Below, one piece after another: positions 1 through 12,300 of a stretch of 64,000 nt of DNA. Origin of the DNA: Luidia sarsii (taxonomy: Eukaryota > Echinodermata > Asteroidea > Paxillosida > Luidiidae); the NCBI GenBank assembly GCA_949987565.1, contig OX465118.1, forward strand, positions 5,484,538-5,548,537, in the 5' to 3' direction. Within the stretch, counting starts at the first letter, position 1, and every line of letters starts with the position of its first letter. The position numbers and the translations under genes are program-made. Under the pieces are notes generated by a model. It ran no database searches. It saw only the letters and a list, made by a program, of their open reading frames with translations, and was not told the DNA's origin.

Positions 1-266
1 CTTTCAGATCAATTTTGATCACGCACTGCCTAGCAGTGGCGCAACCTGAAATTGATGACTGAAGCTGTTATTTGGTAGTCTTGTGTCAGATGTTTGGTAG
101 CAGTTTCCTCCATATGATTGTACACACAAAAATTGGCCAAAACAAAATTGCCTACCTACATGTACCTACCCTATTTAGAAATGCCATGTAATCGGAAACA
201 GAACATTTTTTGCTTTGCCTCTACGAGTTAGGCCCTAGGTACTGCAGCTAAGTGTCTGATGCTTAC
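1..266. other. USO1 intron 11, part
   Basis: Lies downstream of the exon 11 donor on the minus strand. No coding match to the next p115 segment was found here, so the following exon lies outside the window. Confidence 0.6.
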
Positions 267-472
267 CTCGGCGAGGATGTTGGCGCACTGCTGTAGGAGA
301 GAGACAGGAGGCTTGCCCTGCCCCGTGGCTAGCTGGACTCTAAGCAGCTGCTCCTTCTGCACTGTGTTGTCCTTCAGGGCATGGGCCAGGGCAACGGCCG
401 CGCACCAGTTGGACAGAGGATCCTGGCTGAATAGGCCGCCGCACAGGAGCTGACCGGCAGTGAGCACCGACA
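267..472 (-). CDS. USO1: USO1 exon 11 (residues 426-494)
   Basis: Encodes SVLTAGQLLCGGLFSQDPLS, NWCAAVALAHALKDNTVQKE and QLLRVQLATGQGKPPVSLLQ, ending ANILAE before a GTAAGC donor. This is the last exon in the window. The acceptor is CCGTAG. Confidence 0.96.
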
Positions 473-3362
473 CTACGGATCAACGACAGCACAAATCAGG
501 GGCCAATATCATAGAGCTGCTTAAAGGCCCTACATTGGTAATGGTCAAAAGCGCCGTCACAATCTTGGATCATCGGGTGAAATTTTATTACACTATACTA
601 AAGGCAAAATGCTGCCCACATTAGGTGACCGATCTTTTTATTCAGCTGCCACCAAAGTTATGGAACGAGATACCATCTGACATTCGCAATATAAACTCAC
701 CAAGTCTTTTTAAAACTAAACTTAAAAACCTTTCTTTTTAGGAAAGCGTTTGGTGGTGTGTAATGCGTTTCTCCTGATTGTTTTAATTTCTGTCTACTTG
801 TATATATACCTAATTCCTGTATTCACTTATTATCCGGTTTTAACTGATGTAATTACTGATTTTGATCTTTGGTTTATTTTAATTTTGATTTTTTTGTCGT
901 TTAGTATTTCTTCTATATGTAATGTGTTCTCTAAGGCTTTTTAATACTGATCTTGCTTTTATGTATGTTAGGTTGTGTGAAATTTATTTTATGTAATGCG
1001 CTCTCGAACAGGCTGGTTTAATAAATTATTATTATCATTATTAAAAGATTGCCACAGTTCGTGCGTTAAACCATTCAACATTCAAAAAAAGCGATACTGC
1101 GAAGGTTTTAGCTCAAATGGTAATCTGAGAAAGTAGAAAAAAAATATTAAAAAACAGCTTACGCATCAGCCTGTAGTGTAAGAAATAGTTTATTACTTGC
1201 TTTCTAGTGCACACATCTAACCACTTGACCACCGAGCTGGTCGAGGTCGTGTGGTGGATCGGGTTCAAGTCCTATGTCTGTTTGCAGCAGAGCACTAGAG
1301 TTTTCCGCACAAATACTTAAGAAGTAAAGTGACTAAAATGACCTGCAATACATCAATCTCAAAAGTTAGTGGGCCTGACATTTCGATCCTAGCAGGAGTT
1401 TTCTCAAAGGCAAAATGACAAGGAAATACACAGACAGTCAGGGGAAGGAAAGCCCTGACACACATGACAGAGGAAGGACAAGAGGGAAGGGAGTCGGATG
1501 CAGATGTAGGCACGAAGGGAGGGGAGAGCAAAGGGAAAACAAACAAAAGGTTGGGAGGATCAAAGGGACAGGAACGAGGTGGGAGGTCAAATACTTCAGA
1601 AGAAACCTTGACCAAAAATGTGAATCATATTCCTGCAGACACTTTGACAGTAGAACCAGCTATAATGGCCTTGCATCACAGTCTTCTGTGAGTATATGAG
1701 TGGGGGCATATGGGGCTGCAGCATGAAGCAAGTTAGAGTCCTTGTCAGTTTGTCAGAGCTACACATTGTGCGCACTTTGATACAGAAAGTGGAACGTACC
1801 ATCGGCAGTGGTGGGGAGGAGGGTGGATATGATCTGCTCCTGTCCAACGTCGTTCTTGTAAAGGAAACACTGAAAACAGTAGAGGACGGCACAGCGGAGA
1901 TCAAACGGTTGCTGCTCATTCCCCATGGACATCAGAAGGACAACGATGGCCGGCCTGAGATAAGAAACAGGAAAAGATTTGAGAAACTGTCTTGTAAGTG
2001 TCAAACCATTCATGACAACAACAAAGCCAATCTGACTCCACTGGGGTGGAACCTGCATTGCAATGGGTAGCAGAGGGTGGACAGACCAAAGGAAAGCTGA
2101 GAAGAACTGTTTCAATATAAAGGAACCAACTAGACTACAGAGCATGGTCAGAGGCTGAGGAGGCAGCCCAAGATAAAGTGTGGAGGATAGAGTGTGGAGG
2201 ATAGAGTGTGGAGGATAGAGTGTGGAGGATAGAGTGTGGAGGATAGAGTGTGGAGGATAGAGTGTGGAGAATAGAGTGTGGAGAATAGAGTGTGGAGGAT
2301 AGAGTGTGGAGGATAGAGTGTGGAGGATGGAGTGTGGAGGATAGAGTGTGGAGGATAGAGTTTGGAGGATAGAGTGTGGAGGATAGAGTGTGGAGGATAG
2401 AGTGTGGAGGATAGAGTGTGGAGGATAGAGTGTGGAGGATAGAGTGTGGAGGATAGAGTGTGGAGGATAGAGTGTGGAGGATAGAGTGTGGAGGATAGAG
2501 TGTGGAGGATAGAGTGTGGAGGATAGAGTGTGGAGGATAGAGTGTGGAGGATAGAGTGTGGAGGATAGAGTGTGGAGGATAGAGTGTGGAGGATAGAGTG
2601 TGGAGGATAGAGTGTGGAGGATAAAGTGTGGAGGATAGAGTGTGGAGGATAGAGTGTGGAGGATAGAGTGTGGAGGATAGGGTGTAAAGGATAGAGTGTG
2701 GAGGATAGAGTGTGGAGGATAGAGTGTGGAGGATAGAGTGTGGAGGATAGAGTGTGGAGGATAGAGTGTGGAGGATAGAGTGTGGAGGATAGAGTGTGGA
2801 GGATAGAGTGTGGAGGATAGAGTGTGGAGGATAGAGTGTGGAGGATAGAGTGTGGAGGATAGAGTGTGGATGATGCCCCCATTCTCCACCAGGGGAAACA
2901 AAAAAATAGTAGTAGCAGTAGCAGCAGCAGCAGTAGCAGCAGCAGCAGTAGCAGCAGCAGCAGTAGCAGCAATAGTATTCACAGCAGCAGTAGCAGTATT
3001 TGCAGCAGCAGCAGAAGTAGCAGCAGTAGTAGAAGTAGTAGCAGCAGTACCAGCAATAGTAGTAGTATTTGCAGCAGAAGTAGTACTGGCAGTAGTAACA
3101 GCAGTAGTAGAAGTAGTATTTGCAGCAGTTGCAGCAGCAGCAGTATTCGCAGCAGTAGCAGTAGCAGCAGCAGCAGTAGCAGTAGCAGTAGCAGTAGCAG
3201 TAGCAGTAGCAGTAGCAGTAGTAGCAGCAGCAGTAGCAGAAGTAGCAGCAGCAGTAGCAGCAGCAGCAAAAACAGTAGCAGTAGTAGAAGTAGTATTTGC
3301 AGCAGTTGCAGCAGCAGCAGTAGCAGCAGCAGCAGTAGCAGTAGCAGTAGCAGTAGCAGTAG

Positions 3363-3395
<33 letters not shown>

Positions 3396-6300
3396 TAGCA
3401 GCAGCAGCAGCAGTAGCAGTAGCAGCAGTAGCAGTAGCAGTAGTAGAAGCAGCAGTAGCAGTAGTAGCAAAAGCAGTAGCAGTAGCAGTAGCAGTAGCAG
3501 CAGTAGCAGTAGCAGCAGCAGCAGTAGCAGTAGTAGCAGCAGCAGCAAAAGCAGTAGCAGTAGCAGCAGTAGCAGCAGCAGCAGCAGCAGTAGCAGCAGC
3601 AGTAGAAGCAGCAGCAAAAGCAGTAGCAGTAGTAACAGCAGTAGCAGCAGCAAAAGCAGTAGCAGCAGCAAAAGCAGTAGCAGCAGCAGCAGTAGCAGTA
3701 GTAGCAGCAGCAAAAGCAGCAGCAGTAGCAGTAGAAGTAGCAGTAGTAGCAGCAGCAGTAGCAGTAGCAGCAGCAGAAGCAAAAGCAGAAGCACCAGCAG
3801 TGGCAGTAGCAGCAGCAGTAGCAGCAGCAGTAGCAGTAGCAGTAGCAGTAGCAGTAGCAGTAGCAGTAGCAGTAGCAGCATCAGCAGTAGCAGCAGCAGT
3901 AGCAGTAGCAGTATCAGTAGTAGCAGTAGCAGCAGTAGCAGCAGCAGCAGTAGCAGTAGCAACAGTAGCAGCAGCAGCAAAAGCAGTAGCACCAGCAGTG
4001 GCAGTAGCAGCAGCAGCAGCAGTAGCAGTAGCAGTAGCAGTAGCAGTAGCAGTAGCAGTAGCAGTAGCAGCATCAGCAGTAGCAGCAGCAGTAGCAGTAG
4101 CAGTATCAGTAGTAGCAGTAGCAGCAGTAGCAGCAGCAGCAGTAGCAGTAGCAACAGTAGCAGCAGCAGCAAAAGCAGTAGCACCAGCAGTGGCAGTAGT
4201 AGCAGCAGTAGCAGCAGCAGGAGTAGCAGCAGTAAACCTTCAAATCTTCTCTTAATTCAGGGGAGAGGGGTCAGAAGGACTTTCTCCTCACCTTGGTGGA
4301 GATGATGGGGCACTGACAGCAGCAAAGAAGTCCTGGTTGGCCTTGTGACCTCGAATGACCTCTGACACTGTGTTGATAGTCTGCATGGGATAAGCAGCGA
4401 GACATGAAATCAATTTGTGCATGAGACTGATATTGTTCCACCTTTGAGAAAGGTCCTGCTAGGATCAAAATGTCTGGTTTGCAAACAAAAAATTAAAAAT
4501 GTTTGAATAATGGCAAAGAAAACTTTGACTGGACCGGGACTGTCAACTAAGTATTTGCATGGGGTGCCTGCCAGAAACACTAGCTCCAGGGATCCACCAT
4601 GTAAGGGCTGGATAGCTCAGATGGTAAGAACACTGGTACACAAATCCAGAGGTCTCAGGTTCAAATCCCGGACCAGTCAAAGTTTCTTTGCCAGTTTTCT
4701 AATTTTTCTTAAACTTGCCTAGGCAATTTTTCCTTTATTTGTTTGACTTTAATAGTTTGCAAAAAATAAATCGGTCCATATGATTTTTAAAAAGATTTAA
4801 ATAGCAAAAAACCCTGTGTAGAATGTTTCTTGGAACATCACGTGCATGGGGAAGTCCACAGTAACTTACATGTTAAGTGACTGTGACTTATTCCATTGAT
4901 CTTGATCATTCTTGAAGGACTTCAATTGACATTGTGTTAATGGAATCACTAAGTATACCTCTTAAGAATCACTGAAATACATGCAAAAATGGAAAGAAGA
5001 GGTAACTTATGTGACAAAATAGACATCAACCCGTGGAATTGCCGTCACGGTCTATTTAACACTATCACTGCTGCATTTGTTACACTGTTATCCTTACACA
5101 GCAACAGCAGAAACCAACCTAACAATGATTCCACTGTGTTACCCGACGCATGGAGTTTCATGTACAAACATAACATTACAATGCTTGAACCAAAGAGGGC
5201 AGCAAACCATTGCACTTTTATGCTGCATTTCAATCACGTCGTGTTTATCGTGTTCACGACCACTATTTCCCAGTTCACGAGTGGGCTGCAATCCAATGCT
5301 ACTCACCAACACCACGCCAATACGCACATTGCACAAGCACAAGGACTGAATAGTATGCTAGTTGCTACGCGGCTGGTTTTCACAAACGTACGCGAGTCGG
5401 ACAACTAGTACTCCGACGACTCGCAGCTAATGTAATGGAAATTATTATTATTAGTCCTAACATGTGCGTGTAGAACAGCGTAGTAAATTCACCATTTTGT
5501 TCCTGCCGTCAAAAGCCGCCAACGTCTGTATCGTAATCTTATTGTAACTCATGCATGCATCAATGATGGTAAAAACTTTGTGACCTTTGACCTCCTGAAT
5601 CCATTTTGTTGTCAAGTCGTGAACTGGAGGCAAGATTTCTGCCTCGAGTTCACGACTGGTGACCACGAGTTACCAGACGATTGGAACGCCTCTTCACGAC
5701 TAGTGAACTCGTGAACACGCTGATCACGACGTAATTGGAATGCGGCATAAGCAGTGGAAGTGCTAAGAGAGTGAGTGTTGCTTTGAGAAAGAGGCAGTGT
5801 GTGCTCTGCTCATCGTCGGGAGACAGCTGGAGTTCAGCGAAGGATGGTGCTCATGCACTGAAGTAGCCCAGGCCAACTTTGCCTGGGATTTCAGTCTGTT
5901 TACCATGCTAAGGATTCACTGGTTAAATGAGATTTCAAGGTTTTCATGGTGAGAATAGCAGGAGTAATAGGTTTGCGGTGACACCATGCAAAGTTCTCTT
6001 TTGTGAGTATGGGTTAGTCTCCTATAGATGAACAGAGTATACTGTTCGAAACGTCGAGTTCCTCCGGTTCTTTTCAGAACCACACATACTCACAAAAGAG
6101 CAATTTACATGGTGTCACTGCAAACCTATTACTCCTGATTCACTGGTTACCCAAATACCAGTGTTGATGTCTTCTAAGTGGATTAAAAATACCTCGGTCA
6201 GGATATCGGCTGGTACTCCGCTGGCCATGAGTATACTGCACAGCTGCTTCAACAGTCCGCATGAGTGGATCAACTTCTGGCACGTATTGGTAGCCTGCTG

Positions 6301-9300
6301 CGGATTGTTGGGTGACACTAAGCTCCTGATGACCTGTCACACAAACCAAAACAGATATCAAACCTCTTTCATCCACCATTTTCACTCATTGACTGTTTGT
6401 GTGTGAGTGGCTGATAAGACCTATGTGAGCTCTCTCTTGTACATCGCTATCAATGAAGACCAATGACATCTCACTCATTTACTGTTTGTGTGTGTGAGTG
6501 GCTGATAAGGCCTATGTGAGCTCTCTCTTGTACATCGCTATCAATGAAGACCAATGACATCTCACTCATTGACTGTTTGTGTGTGAGTGGCTGATAAGAC
6601 CTATGTGAGCTCTCTCTTGTACATCACTGTCAATGAAGACCAATGACATCTCACTCATTTACTGTTTGTGTGTGTGAGTGGTTGATATTAGGCTTATGTG
6701 AGCTCTCTCTTGTACATCGCTATCAATGAAGACCAATGACATCTCACTCATTGACTGTTTGTGTGTGTGTGTGTGTGTGGTTGATAAGGCTTATGTGAGC
6801 TCTCTCTTGTACATCGCTGTCAATGAAGACCAATGACATCTCACTCATTGACTGTTTGTGTGTGTGAGTGGCTGATAAGGCTTATGTGAGCTCTCTCTTG
6901 TACATCGCTATCAATGAAGACCAATGACATCTCACTCATTGACTGTTTGTGTGTGTGTGGTTGATAAGGCCTATGTGAGCTCGCTCTTGTACATCACTGT
7001 CAATAAGACCAATGACATCTCACTCATTTACTGTTTGTGTGTGAGTGGCTGATAAGGCCTATGTGAGCTCTCTCTTGTACATCGCTATCAATGAAGACCA
7101 ATGACATCTCACTCATTTACTGTTTGTGTGTGAGTGGCTGATAAGGCCTATGTGAGCTCTCTCTTGTACATCACTGTCAATGAAGACCAATGACATCTCA
7201 CTCATTTACTGTTTGTGTGTGAGTGGCTGATAAGACCTATGTGAGCTCTCTCTTGTACATCGCTATCAATGAAGACCAATGACATCTCACTCATTGACTG
7301 TTTGTGTGTGAGTGGTTGATAAGGCCTATGTGAGCTCTCTCTTGTACATCGCTATCAATGAAGACCAATGACATCTCACTCATTTACTGTTTGTGTGTGA
7401 GTGGCTGATAAGGCCTATGTGAGCTCTCTCTTGTACATTGCTATCAATGAAGACCAATGACATCTCACTCATTGACTGTTTGTGTGTGAGTGGTTGATAA
7501 GACCTATGTGAGCTCTCTCTTGTACATCGCTATCAATGAAGACCAATGACATCTCACTCATTTACTGTTTGTGTGTGTGTGTGGTTGATAAGGCATATGT
7601 GAGCTCTCTCTTGTACATCGCTGTCAATGAAGACCAATGACATCTCACTCATTTACTGTTTGTGTGTGAGTGGCTGATAAGGCCTATGTGAGCTCTCTCT
7701 TGTACATCGCTATCAATGAAGACCAATGACATCTCACTCATTTACTGTTTGTGTGTGAGTGGCTGATAAGGCCTATGTGAGCTCTCTCTTGTACATCGCT
7801 ATCAATGAAGACCAATGACATCTCACTCATTTACTGTTTGTGTGTGAGTGGTTGATAAGACCTATGTGAGCTCTCTCTTGTACATCGCTGTCAATGAAGA
7901 CCAATGACATCTCACTCATTGACTGTTTATGTGTGAGTGGTTGATAAGACCTATGTGAGCTCTCTCTTGTACATCGCTGTCAATGAAGACCAATGACATC
8001 TCACTCATTTACTGTTTGTGTGTGAGTGGCTGATAAGGCCTATGTGAGCTCTCTCTTGTACATCGCTATCAATGAAGACCAATGACATCTCACTCATTTA
8101 CTGTTTGTGTGTGAGTGGCTGATAAGGCCTATGTGAGCTCTCTCTTGTACATCGCTATCAATGAAGACCAATGACATCTCACTCATTTACTGTTTGTGTG
8201 TGAGTGGCTGATAAGGCATATGTGAGCTCTCTCTTGTACATCGCTATCAATGAAGACCAATGACATCTCACTCATTTACTGTTTGTGTGTGAGTGGCTGA
8301 TAAGGCCTATGTGAGCTCTCTCTTGTACATCGCTATCAATGAAGACCAATGACATCTCACTCATTTACTGTTTGTGTGTGAGTGGCTGATAAGACCTATG
8401 TGAGCTCTCTCTTGTACATCGCTGTCAATGAAGACCAATGACATCTCACTCATTGACTGTTTATGTGTGAGTGGTTGATAAGACCTATGTGAGCTCTCTC
8501 TTGTACATCGCTATCAATGAAGACCAATGACATCTCACTCATTGACTGTTTGTGTGTGTGTGTGGTTGATAAGACCTATGTGAGCTCTCTCTTGTACATC
8601 GCTATCAATGAAGACCAATGACATCTCACTCATTGACTGTTTGTGTGTGGGTGGTTGATAAGACCTATGTGAGCTCTCTCTTGTACATCGCTGTCAATGA
8701 AGACCAATGACATCTCACTCATTGACTGTTTGTGTGTGAGTGGCTGATAAGACCTATGTGAGCTCTCTCTTGTACATCGCTATCAATGAAGACCAATGAC
8801 ATCTCACTCATTTACTGTTTGTGTGTGTGTGTGGTTGATAAGGCATATGTGAGCTCTCTCTTGTACATCACTGTCAATGAAGACCAATGACATCTCACTC
8901 ATTTACTGTTTGTGTGTGAGTGGCTGATAAGGCCTATGTGAGCTCTCTCTTGTACATTGCTATCAATGAAGACCAATGACATCTCACTCATTTACTGTTT
9001 GTGTGTGAGTGGCTGATAAGACCTATGTGAGCTCTCTCTTGTACATCGCTATCAATGAAGACCAATGACATCTCACTCATTTACTGTTTGTGTGTGAGTG
9101 GCTGATAAGACCTATGTGAGCTCTCTCTTGTACATCGCTATCAATGAAGACCAATGACATCTCACTCATTTACTGTTTGTGTGTGAGTGGCTGATAAGAC
9201 CTATGTGAGCTCTCTCTTGTACATCACTGTCGACGAAAACCAAAGAAATTTGGCCAAAATACTACTGTACCTGCAACATGTAATGAACATTCTTGACTTT

Positions 9301-12300
9301 CTGCGTGGACCAAGTTCCATCTGTATTCTGGGGGATCAGCGTTTGGAGATCGAAGAAGGGAGTAAGCCTTTGAATAAAGCTGTAGAATCAAAAAAAGAAA
9401 ATTGGACAGTGAGGTAAAATGGACACCCCTGTTGAGTATCACTCCAATCTCCCTGATCATTTGATATCAGATATGAGTGTACTGGGCATAGAAACCCTTG
9501 GTCACCGTAGTAATGCTGTCCGTCTTAGCCGTGAGAAAATGTGGATGAAGCGCTTCGGACTATTTAACCACATGGTCTCAACATCCAGGAGGGTAATGAC
9601 TAACACCATGCAGCTTTCTGATAATCATTCTTTTGTGTTCACTCCTCCACACTTCTCTCTTTGATCTTTCCCCCTCTTCTCACTAATCCCTACCCTACTC
9701 CTTGCCCTTCCCTTTGATATCTCCCTACCAGCTTTACTCTTTGTCCTTTGTTTCTCATCCGTGTCCTATTCACTCTCTTCCCCCTTTCTTCGTGTACATG
9801 TATCTGTTTTGTCATTGTCACTCTGGCTTTGAGAAAGGTCCTGCTAGGATCGAAACGTCAGGCCCACTAAATTTTAAAACTTATATTTGCCATACATTTA
9901 GCTATCCGTACCAGTTAGTACCTATTCTGCCCCATCGCAATCCTGGCATACATGGCCAAGGTTGGAAAGTGTAGGGCAGTTTAGTTATGACCGATTTCTC
10001 TTCATGACGTTAGCGAGGTTGTCAAGTCTAGGTCTGGTTTCCACCTCTAGGTAAAGCCATAGCAACACTAAAGGTCCAGTAGGTCCGAAACCAGGCTACG
10101 CGCAGCAATGTGACATGACACAATATGTCCTTGCACACACTGTACACTGCACAGTGCACAGCAGCCGCAGGGCTGCATACGCGTATGCTGCGCTCTCTGC
10201 ATCATCAGAAGTATTAACGAGACGGTTTATTATTGCGGCACGCTACATGGATTAGGGTAATAATGGGGTTCTTTCTTTATCATTGGAATTGTATGGGATG
10301 TTTTTCTTTTGTTTTCTTTGGTTTGAGGGTCCGGCAGTTTTTTTCGGTTTTGGTTTTTCCCAAACCACCCAAGCCTATTGTATATCACGCCGTAATTGGT
10401 GACGCATACATTGCACTAACCATATCTGTTTGCTTGTGAAATCTCTCTAATATTGATAAAGTGCTTTTTTGCAGGGGAAAGTGGAAATATACGAATACAT
10501 GAACAAATGAATGAACAAATGAATGGTCAAATGATGTCCTGACAACCTCACCTTCCCTCCTTGAAAAAGGTCTGGTTGGAGCTGTTCTTCTTGAGGAGGT
10601 TGAGGAGCAGAACGAGACAGTCCTCCACCACGATGCCTCCGTCGCTGGCTCCCTCCTCCGAGATGATCTTGAGGAGCAGGTCAAAGGCACTCTCAAAGGC
10701 CACTATCTTCTGGATGTTGGCGTTCCCCTTGGTCAAGCCAGTCAGGAGCAGAAGGCCCTGATTCAAGACACAAAACCGAGTGATGAATTTCAGAAAAGAA
10801 CTTCGGCGTGATTCCGCCATCTTATCTGTGTTGTCTGTGGAAAATAAATGATGGTGACAACAAAAAGCTCGACACTTTCTATTTCACGTGTCTCACAAGT
10901 ATACAGTCACTATAACGGGCATCCCGAGATCCATTAATATTGTTCGGTATAGCAGTTGTTCGTTAGTTCGCAGTTGCGGCCACATATTTTGTACACAAAG
11001 GGCATGTTTGTTATAGCCGAATGTTCGGTATATCGGCGTTCGTTAAAGCGACGTTCCACTGTACTGCAAATTAGATGGCCATACATCATCTCTAATGAAG
11101 AAATACTCAGATAAGACTTTGCATAAGGTTTGCATAGTGGAAAAACTAAGTGGAAGGTTTGCGGTGACACCATGTATCTCTTCTACGTGCGGCCTGAAAA
11201 AAGCCGGTAACTCATTCTTTCGGGTAGTGTGTACTCTGCCCGTCATCAGGAGACTGACAACAGGCAGAGTACACACTGTCAAAAATGTTGAGTTAAAGGC
11301 TCTTTTCAGAGCCACACTTCTTGAAAGAGAAGAGATACATGGTGTAGCATGGTATCAATCGCAAGACGATGAGTAATGAGAAACCACAGAAACCACAGGG
11401 ACTATCAGAACTTACGATGGGTTATCTATGGCAAGTTGACTTACAATGCATCGTAAGGCTTTGTGAAATCCACCCCCTGGTCTTTGTCATGCTACATATT
11501 GCTTTGTTGCAGGCTGAAAGGAGTCTTTGTTTAAAAATGAGATAATTGAGGTGGCCGGATTCGGGGGGCTTGACTGTTCTGCTTACATCATTCCGGATGA
11601 CTTCTCTGCTGTCAGACAGGAGGTCCATCAGCTTGGATACGCCCATGGGGCTGATCAGGATGGTCTGCTGCACGTGGCTGGGCCGGAAGTTGATGAGCGC
11701 CGTCAGGAGACGGATAGCTGGCCAGCGAACACGGAACTCATACTCCTGTGGGATTGACGGGATTCAAGAAACGCATCAGAGTTGTTGAAATCTTCAACTT
11801 TCTTGCAATTAAAAACATCATAAAATATGTTTCTCAATTTGTTCAAAAGTTCCCAGTCAGTTTTTCCTTTGTTCGTTTGACTTGAATTGAAAAAGCTGCA
11901 TCCACTTTGTGTGATCCCAAAGCTGCTGTAGCCAGGTTTACTACAATTAGTTGTTTGTATCTGAATGAAAGCATTGGATGTAATCCCTGGAGATAAACGG
12001 TAGTTAATGGTTATATTGCTTCTGACTGGCGCCCCCAACCCAGCAAAGACTGGTTTGACTATTTGGGTGGCCACCATGTAAGGGCTGGATAGCCAGTTTT
12101 CCAATTTTCTTTTTTAAATCTTCCAAGTAAATTTTCCTTTATTTGTTTGACTTAAAAATATACATTACAGTAATATGCAAAAAATGTTGCAAACTGCTTA
12201 CTGACTAAAATTTACCAAAATGCGAATATCAAAAATTAGGAGGGCCTGACGTTTCGATCCTACATGTAGTAGATACTCCAAAATTTTGATCAAATTACGG

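Noticed and set aside
1759..2982. 407-codon minus frame with HTLSSTLYPPHSI repeats
   Set aside because: Only its last part (1800-1954) is real USO1 exon 10; the rest is the 14-bp minisatellite read through.
2852..4305. Long open frames of poly-Ser, poly-Ala/Val and poly-Leu
   Set aside because: They follow from AGC/AGT triplets having no stop in several frames; no unique coding sequence and it sits in a USO1 intron.
10233..10439. 68-codon plus frame MRHATWIRVIMGF
   Set aside because: No family resemblance and opposite to USO1 intron 6; likely chance.
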